A stretch of 64,000 nt of DNA from Pantoea phytobeneficialis (GTDB lineage Bacteria; Pseudomonadota; Gammaproteobacteria; Enterobacterales; Enterobacteriaceae): positions 1 to 64,000 of the forward strand of contig NZ_CP024637.1 in NCBI RefSeq assembly GCF_009728735.1. Reading direction: 5' to 3'. The position numbers and the translations under genes were made by a program. The notes beneath the pieces were generated by a model. The model saw nothing but the letters and a program-made list of their open reading frames with translations, was not told the DNA's origin and ran no database searches. Positions 52,069 to 62,552 of this stretch are shown here, one piece after another. Within the stretch, counting starts at the first letter, position 1, and each line of letters starts with the position of its first letter.

Positions 52069-52812
52069 ATGACCCATCAACACAGTTCCCTGTTTGCACA
52101 GCTTGCCGCCATTCTGGCGGAGGAAAGCCGCACGCCGCTGTATAAACGCTTTGCCGCTGCCATTAAAGACGCCGTGCGCGCAGGCCAGCTGGTCCATGAA
52201 GAGATCCTGCCGGGAGAACGCGAATTCAGCCAGTCGCTGGGAATTTCGCGCATTACCGTGCGTAAGGCGATGGATGAACTGGAAAAAGAGGGCGTGGTGT
52301 TTCGTTCGCGTGGCTACGGTACGCAAATCTGTAGCCAGTTTGAATATTCGCTGAAAGAACCCAAAGGTTTGTCGCAGCAGGCGGTATTACGCGGCAAAAA
52401 GCCCGATACGGTATGGATCAACAAAAGCAAAATCCGTTGCAACGCGGAGATTGCGGAGAAACTGGGGCTGAGCAACGGCAGCGATGTCTGGCAGTTGAAA
52501 CGCATTCGCTATGTGGATCAACAGGCGGTGTCGGTTGAAGAGTCGTGGGTTTCAACCCAGCTGATTGCCGATGCTGACGATATCGGTATATCGCTGTACG
52601 ACTATTTTCGTGAGCGACAAATCCTGCCGGTGAAGTCACAAAGCCGTGTCAGCGCACGTATGCCGGATGAGGCACTGCAACAGCAAATTGCCCTGCCCGC
52701 CAATGTGCCGGTGTTGGTGATTAAGCAACTGGCACTCGACGCACAGGGCAATCCGCTGGAGTACAGCATCAGCTACTGTCGCAGCGATATGTACGTGTTT
52801 ATTGCCGAGTAA
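52069..52812 (+). CDS. yegW: GntR/HutC-type regulator YegW
   Basis: 247 residues, close to E. coli YegW (248). The helix-turn-helix is LPGEREFSQSLGISRITVRKAM, and a UTRA ligand domain follows. It is convergent with yegV (14-nt overlap) in the same order as E. coli yegTUVW and is thought to regulate that operon. A TTG at 52063 in frame is the alternative start. The ligand is unknown but probably nucleoside-like. Confidence 0.85.
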   Translation: MTHQHSSLFAQLAAILAEESRTPLYKRFAAAIKDAVRAGQLVHEEILPGEREFSQSLGISRITVRKAMDELEKEGVVFRSRGYGTQICSQFEYSLKEPKGLSQQAVLRGKKPDTVWINKSKIRCNAEIAEKLGLSNGSDVWQLKRIRYVDQQAVSVEESWVSTQLIADADDIGISLYDYFRERQILPVKSQSRVSARMPDEALQQQIALPANVPVLVIKQLALDAQGNPLEYSISYCRSDMYVFIAE

Positions 52813-53779
52813 GACGCTGCTGCCAGTAAGCGGTCAGCGTTGCGCGATCCGGCGCGCAGTCCCCACCGCGCTGTGAGACAACATAGGACGCCACCGCATT
52901 GCCCAGCGCCACGCTGTCGGCCAGCGACCAACCGGACGCCAGACCAGCCAGCAGTCCACCCGCATGGCTGTCGCCGGCACCAATGGTATCCACCACCGTG
53001 GTCGCCAGCGCAGGCACCCAACCCTGGGTTGCCGCATCGCTGTATCCTGCCCCATCGCTGTCGAGCCGCACCACCATTGCGCTGCCAAAACGTTGCTGCC
53101 AGCGCGCCAGCAGCGCATGCGCATCAAAGAGTTCGGATGCACCAAGGCGCTCCCGCCACAGCAACTCCGCCTCTTGTCTGTTCACTGTAATCAGTGGATT
53201 GAGCGCCATGATACGTGCGAATTGTGCATCCGCGATATCCGCCAGGCGAGGTCCAAAATCCACCAGCAGCTGCCAGGGTTGTGGCTGCCGTTCCAGCCAG
53301 CTAATCAACACCTCGCCACTTTTACTGGTGAGTTGATAACCGGAGAGATAAATCCAGCGATGCGCCGGTTGCGGTAGCGTATCAAGCAACGCCGCGTCCC
53401 ACTGATTTTCCACGCCGCTGACCGAAAGAAAGGTACGTTCACCATCCGGCTCCACCAGCGCCAGGCACCAACCGTTATCACCGGATGCCGTTTCCAGCAC
53501 GCTTTCGATGCCATATTCCACCAGTTTCTGGCGCACAATCCCGGCCCAGACGCCGTTACCCAGCGGCAAAGCATTGATCGACGGTACACCAAGTCGATGC
53601 AGCGCAATCGCCACATTCAGGGCGCAACCGCCGACATTGACGCCCTGCTGATGCAGTTCGATATCACTGCCGCGATGCGGCAGTGAGTAAGCATCGGCAA
53701 TCACATCCACCACCGCCGCACCCACCACGCAAACCGGCAGGCGACCAGCCAGTCGTGTCAGATCATCTGGCGTCAGCAT
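52799..53779 (-). CDS. yegV: PfkB-family sugar/nucleoside kinase YegV
   Basis: 326 residues (E. coli YegV 321). PVCVVGAAVVDVIADAY begins the fold, GCALNVAIALHRLG the substrate lid, and DTIGAGDSHAGGLLAGL the catalytic loop. The exact nucleoside or sugar is not established even in E. coli. The start at 53779 lies within yegU (17-nt overlap). Order and overlaps match an operon with yegT and yegU. Confidence 0.85.
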   Translation of the reverse strand: MLTPDDLTRLAGRLPVCVVGAAVVDVIADAYSLPHRGSDIELHQQGVNVGGCALNVAIALHRLGVPSINALPLGNGVWAGIVRQKLVEYGIESVLETASGDNGWCLALVEPDGERTFLSVSGVENQWDAALLDTLPQPAHRWIYLSGYQLTSKSGEVLISWLERQPQPWQLLVDFGPRLADIADAQFARIMALNPLITVNRQEAELLWRERLGASELFDAHALLARWQQRFGSAMVVRLDSDGAGYSDAATQGWVPALATTVVDTIGAGDSHAGGLLAGLASGWSLADSVALGNAVASYVVSQRGGDCAPDRATLTAYWQQRLTRQ

Positions 53780-54794
53780 AGGCGGCCTCACGCTGCTGAC
53801 GGAAACGACTGAACGCACTGCTGTAGCGGGTGAAATCCAGATTATTGGCAGCATCCAGTTCAGCTTTTAATGCCGGATCGATGCCGTCAATTCCCTGCAA
53901 TGCACCGCAAATCGCCACCGCCATTGCACCGATGGTATCGGTGTCGCCACCGAGGTTGGCACAGAGAATGGCGCAACGGTTAGGATCGCAGGCAGCCAGT
54001 TCCACCATCGCAATCGCGGCGGGCACTGATTCAATGGTGCTGGTCCCCGTCCCGACCAGATTATAAATCTGTTGCAGGGTCGATTCTGTCCCCCTGCCCT
54101 GCGCCACAACCTGCAACGCCAGTTCCACGCGCGCCGCCATCGAAGCACTGAAGGTGGTGACACGTTTTTCCTGCGCTGCTCGGGCAATCGACGGCAACTC
54201 ATCGCGGATAGTTGCCCAGTTTGCCCCATCAATGGCACGCGAAACCGCCCAGGCGATAACCGTGGCCCCGGCAATCGCCACATCGGATTTATGCGTCGGG
54301 CTGGACGCCAGCGCCACGGCATCAATAAAGCCCGCCAGATCGCGCGCCGGTAGCAGGCAGCCCAGCGGCGATACACGCATCGCCGCGCCGTTGGTCATGC
54401 CGTTATTTTCCAGTTGCGCGACAGGTGTTCCGGCTTTCAACGCGTTGAGGGCAATTTTCGAGGTTGGCCCGAGCACGTTTTTGTTGAAGGCATCAAACGC
54501 TTCTGCCCAGCGCAAAATATTGGCCCCAATGGTTTCGGCATTGATGTCGCCATCATGGGTGATGATAGCGTCGGCCAGTGCCAGCGCCATCGAGGTGTCG
54601 TCGGTAAAGGCCGCCCGGCCAAAATAGCAGGCGGCATTGTTTTCGGCCGGGCCGGGCAGAAAGCGATCGATCCAGCCAAAATGCTGTTTCACGCGGCTGC
54701 GCGGCCAGAGTTCCGACGGCATACCCATCGCGTCGCCCAGTGCCTGGCCATAGAAGGCGCCCAAAATCCGTTTTTCCTGGAGTGTCATTGTCAT
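53763..54794 (-). CDS. yegU: ADP-ribosylglycohydrolase-family protein YegU
   Basis: 343 residues (E. coli YegU 334). The fold opens with GAFYGQALGDAMGMPSELW, and the metal-binding acidic motif is FTDDTSMALALADAI near 63-77. A late NLGGDTDTIGAMAVAICGAL holds the second acidic cluster. The family cleaves ADP-ribose-type or related glycosidic bonds with Mg. With a nucleoside permease and a kinase it suggests salvage of an unusual nucleoside or ADP-ribosyl compound. It lies 11 nt after yegT. Confidence 0.88.
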   Translation of the reverse strand: MTMTLQEKRILGAFYGQALGDAMGMPSELWPRSRVKQHFGWIDRFLPGPAENNAACYFGRAAFTDDTSMALALADAIITHDGDINAETIGANILRWAEAFDAFNKNVLGPTSKIALNALKAGTPVAQLENNGMTNGAAMRVSPLGCLLPARDLAGFIDAVALASSPTHKSDVAIAGATVIAWAVSRAIDGANWATIRDELPSIARAAQEKRVTTFSASMAARVELALQVVAQGRGTESTLQQIYNLVGTGTSTIESVPAAIAMVELAACDPNRCAILCANLGGDTDTIGAMAVAICGALQGIDGIDPALKAELDAANNLDFTRYSSAFSRFRQQREAAYADAR

Positions 54795-54805
54795 CGCTAC
54801 TTCTC

Positions 54806-56080
54806 TTATTTATGGCTTTCAGCGGGTGCTGAAGTATCAAAAGCGGTTAATTCATCACTGCGTTTTTTGCCGTCACGGAACAACACGATAAAGGCGAGGG
54901 TGATAATCACAATCATCACGCTACCGAACATCCACATCCCGGCCCAGTTGAAGGTCTGACCGTTGATCGGCTTATCGTAAGCAAACATCTCCTGCATCAG
55001 ATAGCCGCCAAGACGGTAGCCCAGCAGGCTGCCGATACCCTGACAGGCAAGCGTAATCAGGCCCTGCGCCGCGTTACGCATCGCTACCGGCGCTTTCTTA
55101 TCCACGTAAATGTAGGCGGTGATGAAGTAGAAGTCATAGCTGACGCCATGCAGCAGGATACCCATAAACAGCAGGCCGAAGGTTAGCAGGTTCTGATCGC
55201 CGCCGAACACGAAGAAGACATAGCGCAGCGCGGCAGTCACCAGTCCCAACAGCAGCACTTTGCCGATGCCGAAACGTTTGATAAAGAACGGCAGCGCCAG
55301 CAGGAAAAAGATTTCCGATACCTGGCCGAGGGTCATCCAGCCGGTGGCATGCGGCAGACCCACTTCGGTCAGATAACCTTCAGCAAAGATGTAGTAGAAG
55401 GCCAGCGGCATGCTGAACAGGAACGAGCAGACAAAGAACACGAGGAAGCTACGATCTTTCAACAGATGCAACGCATCCAGACCGAGTGCCACGCGCAGGC
55501 TGAATTTGCCGGTGCTTTTCGGTTCTGTGGCCGGCAACATCAGGGCAAAGATACCCAGCAGCAGCGAACTGGCAGCGGTGATCAGCAACGGAACATTACT
55601 CGCCGAGATATCGCCAAAACCAAGCAGCGGCGGCAGGAAGCCGCAGGCAATGCCGGAAGCGATCCAGCCGATGGTCCCCATCACGCGCACGCGTGGATAA
55701 TCGCGTTCAACATCACCAACGTGGGAGAAGGCAATGCTGTTGGTCAGCGCAATGGTCGGCATATAGGTCAGCGCATATAACAGCAGCAGCGGGAAGAAGC
55801 TGCCGAAGTGCGTCTGTTGCGCGGCGAAGAACATCAGAATCGCGCCAACAATCATCAGCAGCGACAAGACTTTCTGTGCCTGGAAGAAGCGGTCTGCCAG
55901 CGAGCCAACCAGAATCGGTGACAGGATGGCGGCGATGGAGGTGCAGGCATAGCACCAGGCAATCTCCATCGGGGTGAAGCCATTTTTACTCAGAAAGGCC
56001 CAGAGCGGCACGAACCATGCCCCCCAGATAAACCATTCAAGGAACATCATGAACGACAGTTTTGGCATTGTATTTTTCAT
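54806..56080 (-). CDS. yegT: Nucleoside:H+ symporter family permease YegT
   Basis: 424 residues (E. coli YegT 425) with about twelve helices. It begins MPKLSFMMFLEWFIWGAWFVPL. The LLLYALTYMPTIALTNSIAF and FITAYIYVDKKAPVAMRNAAQG segments are typical of NupG/XapB-related carriers. It imports a nucleoside-like compound for YegU and YegV. The ATG at 56080 is chosen. A frame to 56170 extends into a region with direct repeats of AATACCTTT (56127-56146) that may be part of the promoter or YegW control. Confidence 0.87.
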   Translation of the reverse strand: MKNTMPKLSFMMFLEWFIWGAWFVPLWAFLSKNGFTPMEIAWCYACTSIAAILSPILVGSLADRFFQAQKVLSLLMIVGAILMFFAAQQTHFGSFFPLLLLYALTYMPTIALTNSIAFSHVGDVERDYPRVRVMGTIGWIASGIACGFLPPLLGFGDISASNVPLLITAASSLLLGIFALMLPATEPKSTGKFSLRVALGLDALHLLKDRSFLVFFVCSFLFSMPLAFYYIFAEGYLTEVGLPHATGWMTLGQVSEIFFLLALPFFIKRFGIGKVLLLGLVTAALRYVFFVFGGDQNLLTFGLLFMGILLHGVSYDFYFITAYIYVDKKAPVAMRNAAQGLITLACQGIGSLLGYRLGGYLMQEMFAYDKPINGQTFNWAGMWMFGSVMIVIITLAFIVLFRDGKKRSDELTAFDTSAPAESHK

Positions 56081-56212
56081 CGAACTTACTCCCCGGTGTT
56101 GGTAGAACCAATCTAACACCACTAACAATACCTTTGTAATACCTTTAGCTGATAGTTTGACCTCATCCACATAATTTTAACCGATGGTTAACAGGGTTGG
56201 AGATGATAAAAC

Positions 56213-56274
56213 GCGCGATAAATCGCGCCGCTACAGGTAAGCATTGGCCCGTGGCGGTGCGATTTATCGCGCGA
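56213..56274. repeat. Paired GC-rich palindromic repeats
   Basis: GCGCGATAAATCGCGCCGCT and CGGTGCGATTTATCGCGCG in opposite orientation. They lie between the yegT promoter and the nicT stop, so they mark the end of the nic transcript. Confidence 0.75.
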
Positions 56275-56327
56275 ATTTTTATAGCAGGCAGCGTGTGAAC
56301 CAGTATCACACGCTGAAAAGGAAGGAA

Positions 56328-57638
56328 TTAACGGTTAACCAGTTTGGCCGGTAAAGCGATCACCAGCAGGCAGCTCAACAGCAGACAGACCGCAAAGAAC
56401 CACAGCGCGCCATTGCCGCTGCCAGTAAGATCCAGTGCGATCCCCATCACCGAGTTACTCACCAGTCCGGCGATATTGGCGATGGAGCAGGCCAGCGCAA
56501 ACCCGGCCGCTGCCGCCGTGCCTTTCAGGAAGGTCGCAGGCAGGCTGAAGAACACCGGCACCGCGCCAATGATCATCGCCTGGGCAATCGAGAATAACAG
56601 CACCGTCATCATCACGTTATGGGAGAAAAAGGTGCTGGCTCCCATCGCCGCTGCGCCAATGATAAATGGTACAATGATATGCCAGCGGCGTTCACGCGTC
56701 CGGTCCGAGCTGCTGCCAATGGCCAGCATACCGATCAACGCCGCCAGGCTGGGAATGGCCGTCAGGTAACCGATGGTGCTGATATCGGTGGTGCCAGCGT
56801 TTTTAATAAAGGTCGGCATCCAGAAGCCCATCGCATAGGCACTGAGCAGAATGGAGAAGTCGATCCCGCCGAGCATCACCACACGGATATTCAGCAGACC
56901 ATCACGCAGGCGATGCTTCACCCCTTTCGCCTCGCCTTCATCTCTGTCAAGGTCGTTTTGCACCGCCTGCTTTTCTTCCGCACTCAGCCAGTTTGCACTT
57001 TCCACGCTGTTCGGCAGCAACCAGAAAGTCATCACCCCCAGCAGCACGCTCGGGATACCCTCCAGCAGGAACAGCCATTGCCAGCCGCGCATCCCGTACA
57101 CCTCATGGAAATGGCCCATGATCCAACCGGAAAGCGGTCCGCCAATCAGACTGGAGAGCGGCAGACCAATCATAAACAGCGCGATGATGCGGCTGCGACG
57201 CCAGGAGGGGAACCATTTAGTGAGATAGAACAACACGCCCGGCAGAAACCCGGCTTCCGCCGCGCCCAGTAAAAAACGAATGATGTAGAACTGCATCGGC
57301 GTTTGCACCAGTAAGGTTGCAGTGGAGAGCAAACCCCAGGTAATCATGATGCGCGCGATCCAGATTTTTGCCCCGACGCGTTGCAGAATCAGGTTGCTTG
57401 GAACTTCAAACAGAATGTAGCCAACAAAAAACAGCCCGGCACCGAGACCAAACGCCGTCTCGCTCAGCGACAGGTCGCTGGCCATTTGCAGCTTCGCCAG
57501 ACCGATGTTGATACGGTCCAGATACGCCGCCAGATAACATAAACAGAGAAAAGGAATCAGTTTCCAGGTGATTTTGCGGTAAATCGCGGCAGTGTCCTCG
57601 GCTGCCAGCACAGCAGGACGGGTTGTAGCAACAGTCAT
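56328..57638 (-). CDS. nicT: Nicotinate MFS permease NicT
   Basis: 436 residues with twelve helices of the ACS subfamily. It has the YLDRINIGLAKLQMASDLSLS opening and LGAAEAGFLPGVLFYLTKWFP. In P. putida the NicT homologue imports nicotinate or 6-hydroxynicotinate. The start is the ATG at 57638 with GGAG upstream. It is the last gene of the minus-strand nicCDEF-nicT unit, 104 nt after nicF, with a stem-loop between. Confidence 0.83.
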   Translation of the reverse strand: MTVATTRPAVLAAEDTAAIYRKITWKLIPFLCLCYLAAYLDRINIGLAKLQMASDLSLSETAFGLGAGLFFVGYILFEVPSNLILQRVGAKIWIARIMITWGLLSTATLLVQTPMQFYIIRFLLGAAEAGFLPGVLFYLTKWFPSWRRSRIIALFMIGLPLSSLIGGPLSGWIMGHFHEVYGMRGWQWLFLLEGIPSVLLGVMTFWLLPNSVESANWLSAEEKQAVQNDLDRDEGEAKGVKHRLRDGLLNIRVVMLGGIDFSILLSAYAMGFWMPTFIKNAGTTDISTIGYLTAIPSLAALIGMLAIGSSSDRTRERRWHIIVPFIIGAAAMGASTFFSHNVMMTVLLFSIAQAMIIGAVPVFFSLPATFLKGTAAAAGFALACSIANIAGLVSNSVMGIALDLTGSGNGALWFFAVCLLLSCLLVIALPAKLVNR

Positions 57639-57683
57639 GATTTTCTCCGGGCGCAATAAACCCTGATGGGCGTGTTGTTATGC

Positions 57684-57702
57684 GTTTCACTGACCGTGAA
57701 AC
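57684..57702. repeat. Inverted repeat in the nicF-nicT gap
   Basis: GTTTCAC, TGACC, GTGAAAC: seven-base arms around five bases. It may attenuate transcription or be a processing site between nicF and nicT. No T-run follows. Confidence 0.5.
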
Positions 57703-57742
57703 CTGTTGTGTCTGCGCACTCCGTGCAGGTGAATAAGCGCCC

Positions 57743-58381
57743 TTAACGGGCGCTGAACTGTCCGAGATACTCCAGCGTGGTGGCTTTGGACACCACATCG
57801 CCGTACTTACTGTCGATATCAAACAGGTTGGCTTCATGCGGCGCTGCGTGGCGATCGCCCACGCATTCACGTACCACCATCGCGCGAAAGCCGTATTGCA
57901 ACGCGTCCACGGCGCTGGCGCGCACGCAGCCGCTGGTGGAACACCCGGCGATGATCAGGGTGTCGATACCTTCCGTCACCAGCAGCGATGCCAGTGCGGT
58001 GCCAAAAAACGCGCTGGCATATTGCTTGGTGATCACCACCTCATCCGCGAGTGGCAGCACGCCAGGGCAGAACGCCGCCAGCGGATTGCCCTCCACCATG
58101 TCGCGCATCACCGGCGCTTTCTGTACCCAGATGCCACCATCACGTTGATGCTGCGGGTGGTAACGGATTTGGGTATGGATCACCGGGATGGCGCAGTGGC
58201 GTGCGGTTGCCAGCAAGGCTTCCGCTTCCTGGACCGCATCCACCACCCCCGGCGCAAACAGCGGTGCGCCCGGCGTGGTGTAGCCTTGCAGAAAATCGAT
58301 CATCAGCAGAGCCGGTCGTTTGCCAAAACCGATGCGGTTGCCCCAGACACCGGCATAGTTGTCACTGGCGCTTTGTGTCAT
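57743..58381 (-). CDS. nicF: Maleamate amidohydrolase NicF
   Basis: 212 residues of the isochorismatase-like hydrolase family. It converts maleamate to maleate and ammonia. The triad is visible as D29 (ALLMIDFLQGY), K119 (VITKQYASAFFGT) and C152 (GCSTSGCVRAS). The cis-peptide region precedes the cysteine. It follows nicE by 11 nt in the minus-strand operon. Confidence 0.92.
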   Translation of the reverse strand: MTQSASDNYAGVWGNRIGFGKRPALLMIDFLQGYTTPGAPLFAPGVVDAVQEAEALLATARHCAIPVIHTQIRYHPQHQRDGGIWVQKAPVMRDMVEGNPLAAFCPGVLPLADEVVITKQYASAFFGTALASLLVTEGIDTLIIAGCSTSGCVRASAVDALQYGFRAMVVRECVGDRHAAPHEANLFDIDSKYGDVVSKATTLEYLGQFSAR

Positions 58382-58392
58382 CAGTTCGCTCC

Positions 58393-59145
58393 TTACCAGG
58401 CACCGGACAGCAACGCACCGGCACCAGGCACCACCGGCTCCAGTTCCAGCGCTTTCAGCAACGCGTAGGTAGTGGCGATCGCTGCGGTGATCACCGGCTT
58501 GCCGGTTTGCGCTTCCACTTTGGCGACTGCCGGCAGTGAAGGCATTTGCACGCAGGCTGACAACACCACCACGTCGACGTCGTCCAGCGGCATATCGGCC
58601 ACAATGCCCGGCAGATTGGCGGGATCATGACGGGCGACCGCGAGGTTATCGGCAATCTCCAGTGCACGCCACACTTTCACCTCAATCCCTTCGCGCTGGA
58701 TGTAATCCACCACCAGCTCCGTAAGGGGCTTCATATACGGCGCGACCAGAGCGATCTTTTTCGCACCCATGATATGCAGCGCATCCACCAGCGCACCGGC
58801 ACTGGTGATCACCGGTGCCAGCGCGTCATTTTCTCGTGTGACCGCGGTAAGACGCGCCTGTGACTGACGGTGATAACCGGGGCCCATCGCCATGATCGCC
58901 ACCAGGCAGGCGTATCCCAGCACATCAACTTTGGCATCCGACAGTTCCAGCGCGCAGCGGTCCGACTCCTTATCCATCGCCGCCAGTTCATCTTTGTTGA
59001 CGTGCTTCATACGCATGCGGCTGGAGTGAAAAGTAAAGCGCTCCGGGCGGATCAACTGGCGAGCCTGCAACATGGCAGGGATTTCAGTTTCCATCGTAAT
59101 GTTGGAACTTGGCACAATTTGGCCGATACGGTACTGGCGGGTCAT
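58393..59145 (-). CDS. nicE: Maleate isomerase NicE
   Basis: 250 residues of the Asp/Glu racemase-like family. It turns maleate into fumarate, which enters the TCA cycle. The two catalytic cysteines are C80 (LGYACLVAI) and C198 (LSACVQMPSLP), two positions lower than in the P. putida enzyme. The GQIVPSSN start and EREGIEVKVWRALEI-like middle fit. Its ATG overlaps the nicD stop by 4 nt. Confidence 0.92.
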   Translation of the reverse strand: MTRQYRIGQIVPSSNITMETEIPAMLQARQLIRPERFTFHSSRMRMKHVNKDELAAMDKESDRCALELSDAKVDVLGYACLVAIMAMGPGYHRQSQARLTAVTRENDALAPVITSAGALVDALHIMGAKKIALVAPYMKPLTELVVDYIQREGIEVKVWRALEIADNLAVARHDPANLPGIVADMPLDDVDVVVLSACVQMPSLPAVAKVEAQTGKPVITAAIATTYALLKALELEPVVPGAGALLSGAW

Positions 59146-59962
59146 GACTGAATCTCCGGTTGCAGGGTTGCGCCAAGGAAGGTACCAAAGGCAGCGAAGA
59201 AGCCGGGGAAGTCATCCCAGGGGATCATATGTCCGGCATGTTCAACGTGAGCGATTTCAATTGAGGGCAGCAGTTCGCGGATCTCGGCCTCATCTTCCGC
59301 CAGGATCACGCCACCTTTGCCCGCCACCATCAGCAGGGTTTTAGCGGGCAACTGGCGAAAATATTGGTGGATATCGAGCTGATGAAAATCGTCGTAGGCA
59401 CGACGGATGGCCGGTTCGTAGCAGGTGTGCAGCCACTCGGCGCGCAACTGACGTTGCTCTTTCGTCCAGCTCGGGCAATATTTTTTCATCGCTTCCGCGT
59501 CCATGCCCTGCTCCGCCTCGCGGATCGAGTCCTGATACCACGGCCACTGGCCCGGATAGAGACGACGGCCCGGTCCCGACACTGGCGGATCAATCAGTGA
59601 CAACGACAACACGCTGTCTGGCTGTTTCACCGCAGCACGCATGATAAAACGCGCCCCCATTGAATGGCCGACCAGGTGGTACTGCGTCAGTCCCAGAGCC
59701 TCAGCGAAGGCGTTAATATCGTCGGCGCAGCTCTCGGTGCCGTAGTCCAGACCTGCACCGCTGCTGGATAAACCGCGTCCACGCACATCCAGCACCCAGG
59801 TATCAAATTGCTGACCAAATACTTCCGCGACAAAACCCCAGGTAATCGCCGGGCTGGTGATACCCGGTACCAGAATCAGAGTCGGGCCTTTCCCGCCATA
59901 ACGCAGATAGTGCTGGCGAATGCCGTTCGCCTGCACCTGGCCACCGCTGACAAACGTGCTCA

Positions 59963-59963
<1 letters not shown>
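59142..59963 (-). CDS. nicD: N-formylmaleamate deformylase NicD
   Basis: 273 residues of the alpha/beta-hydrolase fold. It removes formate from N-formylmaleamate to give maleamate. Using the ATG at 59963, the triad falls at S101 (LVGHSMGARF), D125 (SLIDPPVS) and H245 (VEHAGHMIPW), the same numbers as in the P. putida enzyme. This supports that start over the GTG at 59966. The ATG overlaps the nicC stop by one base (TGATG). Confidence 0.92.
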
Positions 59964-61117
<1,154 letters not shown>

Positions 61118-61181
61118 TCAAAACTCACGCTGATTTGAAGGTACACCTGCGGCATTGGTTTCTAACCCCGCTCAAATTATC

Positions 61182-61195
61182 TAGTGTGTACACTA
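61182..61195. promoter_or_regulatory. Candidate NicR operator 1
   Basis: TAGTGTGTACACTA, preceded by TATC. It is 74 nt upstream of nicC. The second site (61358-61371) shares the TATCTAG lead and the CTA end. Confidence 0.65.
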
Positions 61196-61357
61196 TAATT
61201 ATTGGCGTTATTTTTTTGTGAATTGCAATGATTATTGTGGTGAAAACTGCATGTCATGATGTTAATCACAGCATATACGCTGCGTTAAATAGGCTTTTCT
61301 TATGACAAAAAGAAATGCTTGCACTCTTCTTCGCAACACGTCTATAACAAATATATC

Positions 61358-61371
61358 TAGCGTATTCGCTA
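61358..61371. promoter_or_regulatory. Candidate NicR operator 2
   Basis: TAGCGTATTCGCTA, preceded by TATC, 51 nt upstream of nicX. TAGCG and CGCTA arms are exact. It is a likely site for the MarR-type repressor encoded after nicX. Confidence 0.65.
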
Positions 61372-61421
61372 CAAAAAGATGAAGTTTTAGACAGCAACAT
61401 CGAACCCGAGAGGAACCCGCA

Positions 61422-62474
61422 ATGGCAGTTAACCAGAGTCAGTTAGGACAGATGTTTGAGCAGGTATTACGTCTGTCGAAAGTCGATGCCACACAAAGCG
61501 TCGCCATTCTGAAAAGTCACTATTCTGATGCACGCACCGTGCAGGCCGCGACCGATGCTGCACTACGATTGGGCGCGAAAGTGTATTGCGTGGAACTGCC
61601 AGCCTTTAATCATCCCACCGCGATGGGCAACGACATGACCGCCTACTGCGGCGATACCGCGTTAACCGGCAACATTGCGGCGCAACGCGCGCTGGAAGCA
61701 GCAGACCTGATTGTCGATACCATGATGTTGCTGCACTCACCGGAGCAGGAACAGATCCTGAAAACCGGTACCCGTATCCTGCTGGCAGTTGAACCCCCGG
61801 AAGTGTTGGCACGAATGTTGCCAACGGAAGAGGACAAGTCGCGTGTGCTGGCCGCGGCCGCGGTACTGGAGAAAGCGCGCATGATGACGGTGAAATCCCA
61901 GGCCGGCAGCGATTTCCGCGCCCCGCTGGGACAGTATCCGACGGTGACCGAGTACGGTTATGCCGATGAACCGGGCCGCTGGGACCATTGGCCGAGCGGT
62001 TTCCTGTTCACCTGGCCGAACGAAGATCAGGCGGAAGGGGTGCTGGTGCTGGAAGTGGGAGATATCCTGCTGCCGTTTAAATCCTATGCCCGCGAACGTA
62101 TCACGCTGGAAATCGAGAAAGGCTTTGTGACAAAGATCCACGGTGGCTTCGAAGCGGAATATCTGCGTGATTACATGAGCTATTTCAACGACCCGGAAGT
62201 GTATGGCATTTCACATATCGGCTGGGGATTACAGCCACGCGCACAGTGGACCGCTATGGGCCTGCACGACAAAAACGACGGCATGTGTATGGATGCACGC
62301 GCGTTTTACGGCAACTTCCTGTTCTCCACCGGTCCGAACACCGAAGTGGGCGGCAAACGTAAAACACCATGCCATATGGATATCGCGCTGCGCCGTTGTG
62401 ACATCAAGGTTGATGATCTGCTGGTGGTCGCCGAAGGCGAAGTGGTGGCACCCGAAGCCTCACGCGCACGTTAA
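61422..62474 (+). CDS. nicX: 2,5-dihydroxypyridine 5,6-dioxygenase NicX
   Basis: 350 residues. It is a non-haem Fe(II) dioxygenase that opens 2,5-dihydroxypyridine to N-formylmaleamate. The iron ligands are H265 (YGISHIGWGL), H318 and D320 (TPCHMDIAL), equal in number to the P. putida enzyme. The N-terminal half has the extended Rossmann-like part. GAGAGG precedes the ATG. It starts the plus-strand operon with nicR, nicA and nicB. Confidence 0.93.
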   Translation: MAVNQSQLGQMFEQVLRLSKVDATQSVAILKSHYSDARTVQAATDAALRLGAKVYCVELPAFNHPTAMGNDMTAYCGDTALTGNIAAQRALEAADLIVDTMMLLHSPEQEQILKTGTRILLAVEPPEVLARMLPTEEDKSRVLAAAAVLEKARMMTVKSQAGSDFRAPLGQYPTVTEYGYADEPGRWDHWPSGFLFTWPNEDQAEGVLVLEVGDILLPFKSYARERITLEIEKGFVTKIHGGFEAEYLRDYMSYFNDPEVYGISHIGWGLQPRAQWTAMGLHDKNDGMCMDARAFYGNFLFSTGPNTEVGGKRKTPCHMDIALRRCDIKVDDLLVVAEGEVVAPEASRAR

Positions 62475-62552
62475 TCATACGCAGGGAGCGGCTGTCAGCG
62501 CAGTGACAATGCATTACACTGCCTGGCAGTATCCGGGAAAAAGGACCTTTTT

